64,000 nt of DNA, taken from assembly GCA_002720745.1 (NCBI GenBank), contig PBJO01000004.1, positions 28,809 to 92,808 on the forward strand. The letters are read 5' to 3'. Below, piece after piece: positions 58,323 through 64,000 of this stretch. The notes under the pieces were generated by a model. The model was not told the DNA's origin, did no database searches, and saw only the letters and a program-made list of their open reading frames with translations. Each line of letters begins with the position of its first letter. The first letter of the stretch is position 1. The stretch comes from Balneola sp. Lineage in GTDB: Bacteria > Bacteroidota > Rhodothermia > Balneolales > Balneolaceae. The position numbers were made by a program, and so were the translations under genes.

Positions 58323-59192
58323 ATGCCCATTTCATCCTTCTTTAGTAGGTACACTCCACTTATCGGTACCATTCTTTTAATCCTTACACTCACTAATTGT
58401 GGTATTGTCAGAAAAGGTACTCAAATTACAGAAACCCAATCAAAAACTTTCCCAAATAGAGCATCATCATCCCCATCTGAAAAAAATAATGTTGGTGCAT
58501 CTGTTTTTAAAATAGAAGAAGAGACAACGGGGAAACAGCAAACATCTCCCACGATTAAAGAATCAATCCAAACGGACAATTCAACAATTGGCGAAACAAA
58601 TGATTATAAAAAAGAACAAGTACTCACCCAAAACCTACCCATTGGGGTAGCCTTCATCCAAACAGGTACAGCAAGTTGGTATGGGCCTGATTTCCAAGGG
58701 CGCAATACAGCAAATGGAGAGGTATATGATATGAATGAGATGACAGCAGCACACAAAACTCTCCCGTTTAATACACAGGTGATCGTTGAAAATCAGGCCA
58801 ATGGAAAACGAATACAGTTGCGCATAAACGATCGAGGACCTTATGCTAAAGACAGAGTAATTGATTTATCAAGAGCAGGAGCGGAGGCTATCGATATGAT
58901 AGGTCCTGGTACAGCACCAGTTAAAATATTTGTACTTGATGATGGAACGGGTAACGTGTATCCAACCAAACCTCGATATACAGTTCAATTAGGGTCATAC
59001 GACTATAGGGATGCTGCAGAACAAAAGTCATCTAGAATTCGTAGCAGCTATGTTGCTGAAGTCCAAGTCAACGGAGTTACTTATTATCGAGTATACTTTG
59101 GTGATTTCGAAAATCCAGTGATTGCAATTGAAGCTATGAATCGTCTTAAAGGACTTGGTCACGAAGGATTTATTAAGCAAATTAATAAATAA
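58323..59192 (+). CDS. rlpA: RlpA-like septal ring lytic transglycosylase lipoprotein
   Basis: 289 aa from ATG 58323, giving a lipobox at LTNC; ATG 58278 would give 304 aa with an extra 15 residues. A Ser/Thr-rich linker, then the double-psi beta-barrel (about 122-220; GTASWYGPDFQGRNTANGE, RINDRGPYAKDRVIDLS) and a C-terminal SPOR domain (about 225-289; YTVQLGSYDYRDAAEQK) that binds denuded glycan at the septum. It cleaves glycan strands lacking stem peptides. Confidence 0.93.
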   Translation: MPISSFFSRYTPLIGTILLILTLTNCGIVRKGTQITETQSKTFPNRASSSPSEKNNVGASVFKIEEETTGKQQTSPTIKESIQTDNSTIGETNDYKKEQVLTQNLPIGVAFIQTGTASWYGPDFQGRNTANGEVYDMNEMTAAHKTLPFNTQVIVENQANGKRIQLRINDRGPYAKDRVIDLSRAGAEAIDMIGPGTAPVKIFVLDDGTGNVYPTKPRYTVQLGSYDYRDAAEQKSSRIRSSYVAEVQVNGVTYYRVYFGDFENPVIAIEAMNRLKGLGHEGFIKQINK

Positions 59193-59254
59193 TTTTTGTG
59201 GGATTGATTTCCTAAGACTTTAAGTTACTTAGTTATTATTAGAAATATGTTACA

Positions 59255-60733
59255 ATGAAAAAGAATATAATTGTCATCGGAAGCGGTTTTGGCGGATTAA
59301 GCGCTGCATCACGTTTGTTATCAGCTGGCCATGACGTAAACATCATAGAGAAGAGGGATAAATTAGGAGGAAGAGCCTATGTTTATGAACAAAATGGCTT
59401 CAAGTTTGACGGCGGACCTACTGTTATAACTGCGCCATTTTTATTTGACGACATTTGGACAGCAGCGGGGAAAAAAAGACAAGACTATGTTAAATTTGTT
59501 CCCTGTAACCCATTCTACCGAATTTTCGATCACACTGGTAAAAGTTTTGATTATAACAATGATCATGAATTTACCCTAAAAGAAATTGACAAATGGAGTC
59601 CCGAAGACAAGCAAGGATACGAGGACTTTTTAGCGACTACAAAACCTATTTTTGATAAAGGATTCACTGAATTAGCGGACAAGCCATTTTTAAAGGTGAG
59701 CGATATGTTAAAAGTAGCGCCAGACCTTATTCGCCTACAATCGCATAAAAATGTATACAAATATGTTTCCCAATTCATCAAAAACGATTTTTTAAGACAA
59801 TGCTTTTCTTTTCACCCTCTACTAGTGGGGGGTAATCCCTTTGACACCACTTCTATTTATGCTATGATTCACTATCTCGAACGGGAGTGGGGGGTTCATT
59901 ATGCGTTGGGTGGTACTGGAGCTATAGTGAATGCATTTGAACAACTGATCACCGAACAAGGGGGTAAAATCCACTTAGAGACCGAAGTCGATGAAATTCT
60001 CATTACAAACGGTAAGGCAACAGGTGTGCAACTTGGGAATGGAGAGATAATGGAAGCCGACACAATAGTCTCTAATGCCGATGTAGCTTTTACATATAAG
60101 AATATGATAAAGCCCACACATCGCAAAAAATATTCCGATCGAAAAATTGCACGTACCAAATATAGCATGTCCCTTTTTGTCATCTACTTTGGTACCGATA
60201 GGCAATATCGCGATCAAGGGCTAGCTCACCATAATATTATACTAGGCCCTCGTTATAAAGCATTATTAGACGATATTTTCGATAATAAAATAGTAGCTGA
60301 AGATTTTTCACTTTATCTACATATGCCAACTCTAACTGATTCAAGCATTGCCCCTGAGGGTCATGAAGGGTTTTATGTTCTCTCACCCGTACCACACTTA
60401 GACAGCAATACAGACTGGGAAACTTTTGCGCCTACGTACAAAAAAGCAATTATGGATTTCTTGGAAGAAAACTACTTGCCTGATTTATCCAAGCATTTGG
60501 TAGCGGAGCATTACATTGACCCACTCCACTTCCAAGATGTTCTCAACAGTTATAAAGGTTCTGCTTTTTCAGTACAACCCATTTTAACGCAATCAGCATG
60601 GTTCCGTCCCCACAATAAATCTGAGGATGTGGATGAACTCTTTTTTGTGGGAGCAGGCACACATCCAGGAGCGGGTCTCCCAGGTGTATTATCGTCAAGC
60701 ATTATTGCTCAAAATCTAATTGGGGCAGCCTAA
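59255..60733 (+). CDS. crtI: Phytoene desaturase (CrtI family)
   Basis: 492 aa. FAD site [15 protein letters not shown] (6-20), then [18 protein letters not shown], and the C-terminal [18 protein letters not shown] signature of bacterial carotene desaturases. It desaturates phytoene towards neurosporene or lycopene at the membrane. crtB, crtY and crtZ are not adjacent, so the pathway is only partly visible; a related carotenoid oxidase is possible. Confidence 0.9.
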   Translation: MKKNIIVIGSGFGGLSAASRLLSAGHDVNIIEKRDKLGGRAYVYEQNGFKFDGGPTVITAPFLFDDIWTAAGKKRQDYVKFVPCNPFYRIFDHTGKSFDYNNDHEFTLKEIDKWSPEDKQGYEDFLATTKPIFDKGFTELADKPFLKVSDMLKVAPDLIRLQSHKNVYKYVSQFIKNDFLRQCFSFHPLLVGGNPFDTTSIYAMIHYLEREWGVHYALGGTGAIVNAFEQLITEQGGKIHLETEVDEILITNGKATGVQLGNGEIMEADTIVSNADVAFTYKNMIKPTHRKKYSDRKIARTKYSMSLFVIYFGTDRQYRDQGLAHHNIILGPRYKALLDDIFDNKIVAEDFSLYLHMPTLTDSSIAPEGHEGFYVLSPVPHLDSNTDWETFAPTYKKAIMDFLEENYLPDLSKHLVAEHYIDPLHFQDVLNSYKGSAFSVQPILTQSAWFRPHNKSEDVDELFFVGAGTHPGAGLPGVLSSSIIAQNLIGAA

Positions 60734-60757
60734 CTGGATATTTACCCATAAAACACG

Positions 60758-61417
60758 TTAGCTATTTAGACTCTTTTGGAGATTATCCCAATCTTTTAAA
60801 AATCGTTCTAACCCAGAGTCTGTTAATGGATGTTTTAGCAGTCCAGTGATTACATTCAAAGGCATAGTAGCAACATCAGCTCCAGCCTTTGCGCACTCCA
60901 ATACATGCAATGGATGACGAATACTCGCGGCAAGTACCTCTGTTGGATACCCATAATTAAAATAAATCTGTACAATATCTTCGATTAGTGTCATCCCATT
61001 AGTGCTTATATCATCGAGCCTACCCAAAAATGGTGATATATACGTTGCCCCAGCTTTAGCAGCAATGAGCGCTTGTGTTGCAGAAAAACAAAGGGTACAA
61101 TTGGTTTTGATACCTTCCTCACTAAAGGTTTTAATTGCTTTAATTCCATCTTTAATCAAAGGAATTTTAACAACAACATTGTCGGCTATTTCAGCTATCG
61201 CTCGACCTTCCTCTACCATTTCAGCATAGGTGGTAGAGACTACTTCTGCAGACACATCTCCCTCAACAATGTCACAAATTTTCTTAATGTGACCTTCAAA
61301 ATCTCTGACACCAATTTTTGCACACAAACTTGGATTCGTTGTCACACCATCTAGCACCCCTAAATCATGTGCTTCTTGTATTTCTTCTAAATTTGCAGTG
61401 TCAATAAAAAATTTCAT
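60758..61417 (-). CDS. tal: Transaldolase, short (fructose-6-phosphate-aldolase-like) form
   Basis: 219 aa. DGVTTNPSL and the Schiff-base lysine, Lys84 in VVKIP, are clear, with [11 protein letters not shown] and SPFLGRLDD following. Length and sequence match the bacterial TalC-type short transaldolases of the pentose phosphate pathway; a fructose-6-phosphate aldolase cannot be excluded without the active-site Glu/Gln comparison. Single gene, convergent with crtI. Confidence 0.93.
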   Translation of the reverse strand: MKFFIDTANLEEIQEAHDLGVLDGVTTNPSLCAKIGVRDFEGHIKKICDIVEGDVSAEVVSTTYAEMVEEGRAIAEIADNVVVKIPLIKDGIKAIKTFSEEGIKTNCTLCFSATQALIAAKAGATYISPFLGRLDDISTNGMTLIEDIVQIYFNYGYPTEVLAASIRHPLHVLECAKAGADVATMPLNVITGLLKHPLTDSGLERFLKDWDNLQKSLNS

Positions 61418-61670
61418 CGGTTTGGATTGGATTATGGATTAGTGTCTAGTAGTATCAGCTAAACGAACGGGATAATAGCACTTCAATCACCTGTTTAATA
61501 ATAGGAAAACTTTTTACTCAAATCTATCTTACTCAATATTTTACATTACTTTTTTTAACAAGTTTATTGTAGGATAAAATGAACGTAATGGCGTTCTTTG
61601 TCCGTTATTCAATTTAAAGTGCCTCTTTTCTACAAAGCAGGCTTTCCATGTACTTAATACCTTGATTATT

Positions 61671-63050
61671 GTGAAAAAAATACTGTTTCTCTTACTTATT
61701 CCATCATTATTAGTTCTAAACTGCGGAGGTGATAAAGATTCATCCAGCGGAAGACCTGATTTTAGCCGTTTTAGCAGCTTTTCAGCTAACCGCAGTACTA
61801 GCGTCGAAACTATAAAGGTTGAACTTAGCACTATTGCCGATCAAGTTCGTTCCTATGGTACCATAAAGGTGCAAGATTTAGTGAGTGTGTCTCCTCAAGT
61901 TTCGAATCGACTTACAAGAATTTACGTCGATTTAGGTGATCAAGTTGAACGTGGTGAGTTAATGGCCAAAATTTACGATAAAACATTTAGGGATCAACTT
62001 AGCCAAGCCGAAGCACAATTAACTCAGAGTCTCACTGCATTACGAAGAGATAGTGCACAATTCGAACGACAGCGTCAATTATTAGTTAAAGAATTGGTAA
62101 GCGATAGTGAATATGAAATTGCATTGGCCACCTACCGAAACAGCATGGCACAGGTTGAATCCGCTCGAGCTTCTTTAACACAGGCACTGGAAAACTTTAA
62201 TTTTACTGAAGTACGAGCTCCAGTTAGCGGTGTAGTCTTAAGTCGTAGCTTAGAAGAAGGTGATCTCGCACCCTCGGGCCAAACCCTTTTCGAGCTAGCA
62301 AGTGATAGTGGTTATGAAACCAGAATTTTCTTACCAGTTCAAGACTGGCAATCCGTCCAAATTGGTCAGAGTGTACGACTAAGAGTTTCAAACGAAGCTA
62401 GTGTGTCTGCTAGTGGGGTCGTTTCTAGAAAAAGTCCCCAACTTGACCCGACTACCGGACTCGGTGAAGTAGTTATTACTTTAACGCAAGTGGGTAGCAC
62501 TATATATTCCGGGGTTTTGGCAGAAAATCTTATCAATATCCAAACCAAGGAAAATGCCGTCATCATACCACGAAGCGCACTAGTCGAGGTGGTAGAAACT
62601 GTTGTTAATCCAGAATCGAACACCATAGAACTCAAGCGAAGCTATTCCGTTTTTGTATCTAAAGGAGACAGTACTGCGGAGCGCCGTACACTAGAATTAG
62701 GGATAGAGCAGGGTGACCGTATTGAAGTCTTATCAGGATTACAGCCAGGGGACAATATTGTTATTACCGGGCAACAGGGTCTTGAAGATGGTGGAAGAAT
62801 ATCTGTGGCTAGCGGGGCTTTATTCCAGACAGCCGAACAAAATTCCATAGAATCAGTCGATGATAGTAGTCAGAATTCCAGGCAACCAACTATGCGCGAA
62901 GCCGGTAATCGAAGTGGTAACCCTTTTGCTAACCTGAGTGATGAAGAGCGTAATAAAATTCGATCTATGAGTCCAGAAGAACGCAGAGCATACTTTCAGA
63001 AGCTCAGGTCTGCTGGTAATGACTCCACTGCTAGCTCGTCTAACCGCTAA
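61671..63050 (+). CDS. RND efflux periplasmic adaptor (membrane fusion) lipoprotein
   Basis: 459 aa from GTG 61671 (TTG 61662 is alternative); signal peptide ends in LVLNC, a lipobox. The lipoyl halves (DLVSVSPQVSNRLTRI and EVRAPVSGVVLSRSLEEGDL) flank an alpha-hairpin, followed by the beta-barrel and a proximal domain to about 380; the last 60 residues are Ser/Arg-rich. It links an inner-membrane pump to an outer-membrane tunnel. The pump gene starts five bases later. Confidence 0.9.
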   Translation: MKKILFLLLIPSLLVLNCGGDKDSSSGRPDFSRFSSFSANRSTSVETIKVELSTIADQVRSYGTIKVQDLVSVSPQVSNRLTRIYVDLGDQVERGELMAKIYDKTFRDQLSQAEAQLTQSLTALRRDSAQFERQRQLLVKELVSDSEYEIALATYRNSMAQVESARASLTQALENFNFTEVRAPVSGVVLSRSLEEGDLAPSGQTLFELASDSGYETRIFLPVQDWQSVQIGQSVRLRVSNEASVSASGVVSRKSPQLDPTTGLGEVVITLTQVGSTIYSGVLAENLINIQTKENAVIIPRSALVEVVETVVNPESNTIELKRSYSVFVSKGDSTAERRTLELGIEQGDRIEVLSGLQPGDNIVITGQQGLEDGGRISVASGALFQTAEQNSIESVDDSSQNSRQPTMREAGNRSGNPFANLSDEERNKIRSMSPEERRAYFQKLRSAGNDSTASSSNR

Positions 63051-63055
63051 TAACT

Positions 63056-64000
63056 ATGGGAGCATTATCAAAACTAGCCGTTGAACGTCCTATTACCCTA
63101 TTAATGACTACCCTCATTTTTGTGGGATTTGGGATTTATGGCCTCCAAAATTTGCGCTTAAATCTTTATCCTGACGTATCTTTTCCGACTATAACGGTAT
63201 ATACGAGTTATGAAGGGGTTGCCCCAGAAGACATAGAAACCTTAGTAACTCGCCCAATTGAGGAGTCCGTTGGTAGCATTAGTGGAATACGTAGAATTCG
63301 TTCTTTGTCAAGCCAGGGCGCTTCTGTAGTTAAATTAAATTTTAACTGGGGTACTGACTTATATGAGGCCGAAAATGATGTCCGTAAACAATTAGGATTT
63401 GTAGAAAGATCCATTCCAGACGATGCAGAATCGCCTCTCGTATTCTCCTATGACCCTAACCAAGAGCCCATTGTCGTTCTCACGCTAACAAGTAACGCCC
63501 GAAGCCCTCGCGATCTTCGAACGTACGCAAATCAAATCTTAGAACAGCGCATTGAGCGAGTAAACGGCATCGCCTCCGTTGAAACCTCCGGTGGTTTAGA
63601 AAGGCAAATTAATGTGACCGTCGATAATCAGAAAATGCGCCTATATGACATTACTATAGCTGAAATTGCCTCAAAATTAGCTCAGGAAAATATTCAGGTT
63701 CCCGCTGGCCAGTTGTCCGAAGGAAACACCATATATAGTCTTCGAACCATTGGTGAATTTAAAAATATAGATCAAATAAAAAATACCATCGTCACTGTTA
63801 GAGATGGACAAGCATTGCTACTTAAAGATGTCGCAATAGTTGATGATGGAATCGCGCAACCTATAGGAAACGTCCACATAGATGGAGAGGATGGAGTCAT
63901 TTTAAATGTATACCGGCAGAGTGATGCAAATGTTGTCTCTGCTGCAACTGATGTAGTTGAGAGCTTAGAAAATATCAAAAAGAGCCTGCCCAAAGATGTA
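63056..64000 (+). CDS. RND efflux transporter, truncated by the window edge
   Basis: 315 residues seen, C-terminus outside the window. N-terminal ALSKLAVERPITLLMTTLI (first membrane helix), LNLYPDVSFPTITV, GVAPEDIETLVTRPIEE and FNWGTDLYEAENDVRKQL are classic AcrB/CusA-family features; the porter subdomains follow. It exports drugs, metals or lipids by proton exchange, and the substrate cannot be decided from this part. Coupled to the adaptor gene. Confidence 0.92.
   Translation, partial: MGALSKLAVERPITLLMTTLIFVGFGIYGLQNLRLNLYPDVSFPTITVYTSYEGVAPEDIETLVTRPIEESVGSISGIRRIRSLSSQGASVVKLNFNWGTDLYEAENDVRKQLGFVERSIPDDAESPLVFSYDPNQEPIVVLTLTSNARSPRDLRTYANQILEQRIERVNGIASVETSGGLERQINVTVDNQKMRLYDITIAEIASKLAQENIQVPAGQLSEGNTIYSLRTIGEFKNIDQIKNTIVTVRDGQALLLKDVAIVDDGIAQPIGNVHIDGEDGVILNVYRQSDANVVSAATDVVESLENIKKSLPKDV

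Noticed and set aside
1..64000. CRISPR arrays, insertion sequences and prophage
   Set aside because: No regularly spaced repeats, transposase, integrase or structural phage genes were seen on either strand.

Overview
The window looks like an ordinary chromosomal stretch of a moderately AT-rich, probably marine bacterium of the FCB group. Balneolota/Rhodothermota or Bacteroidota fit best. The pointers are a PorZ-like propeller with a C-terminal sorting-type tail, DUF4199 and DUF2007 proteins, a one-chain glycyl-tRNA synthetase, an archaeal-type aspartate-semialdehyde dehydrogenase and prolyl-tRNA synthetase, and scarce Shine-Dalgarno sites. This placement is inference from gene families; no rRNA is present. 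There is no phage, insertion sequence, integrase or CRISPR array.

Layout. 1-10437: a left-truncated propeller lipoprotein (minus strand), then on the plus strand a BatA-like von Willebrand protein with an apparent homopolymer frameshift at its start, a membrane protein, hflX, a CBS protein and a large TPR protein. 10452-15452: aroA, then hsp20, dnaK and tsaD, with a good sigma-54 promoter before hsp20. 15560-18308: a BASS transporter, an acyltransferase and a Cu/Zn superoxide dismutase lacking one zinc ligand. 18396-27915: glyQS, asd, an SDR epimerase, a DoxX-like protein, cdsA, a CPBP protease, several small membrane proteins, a thioesterase and accA. 28033-34249: polyprenyl-phosphate glycan genes (DPM1-like, WcaJ-like, a GT2 fused to a dead phosphoglycosyl transferase, another GT2) interrupted by tgt. 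34251-43935: a PorZ-like protein, a queuosine-precursor transporter, a TetR/AarF-kinase pair, hflK-hflC and an MscS channel. 44015-47779: bacilliredoxin, sodA, a DUF429 protein and aspS.

48102-50447 is the least ordinary part. It holds a lone LuxR-type regulator whose receiver domain has lost its phosphoacceptor aspartate, about 600 bp of non-coding AT-rich DNA with phased TACGTA palindromes, five tiny ORFs (four of them single- or double-span membrane proteins on the minus strand, three translationally overlapped), and a tRNA-Met. 50566-64000 returns to housekeeping: proS, nnrDE, vanZ-like, tonB, NUDIX/DUF1844, serC, rhomboid, rlpA, crtI, transaldolase and an RND efflux pair cut by the right edge.

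Themes that link genes: envelope glycan assembly (28-37 kb, perhaps serving the PorZ/type IX route), oxidative stress (sodC, sodA, bacilliredoxin), protein quality control (hsp20-dnaK, hflK-hflC, CPBP and rhomboid proteases), and queuosine modification (tgt plus the YhhQ-type transporter). No complete new system was proven. The best candidate for undescribed biology is the small-protein cluster at 49353-50215 beside the pseudo-receiver regulator.
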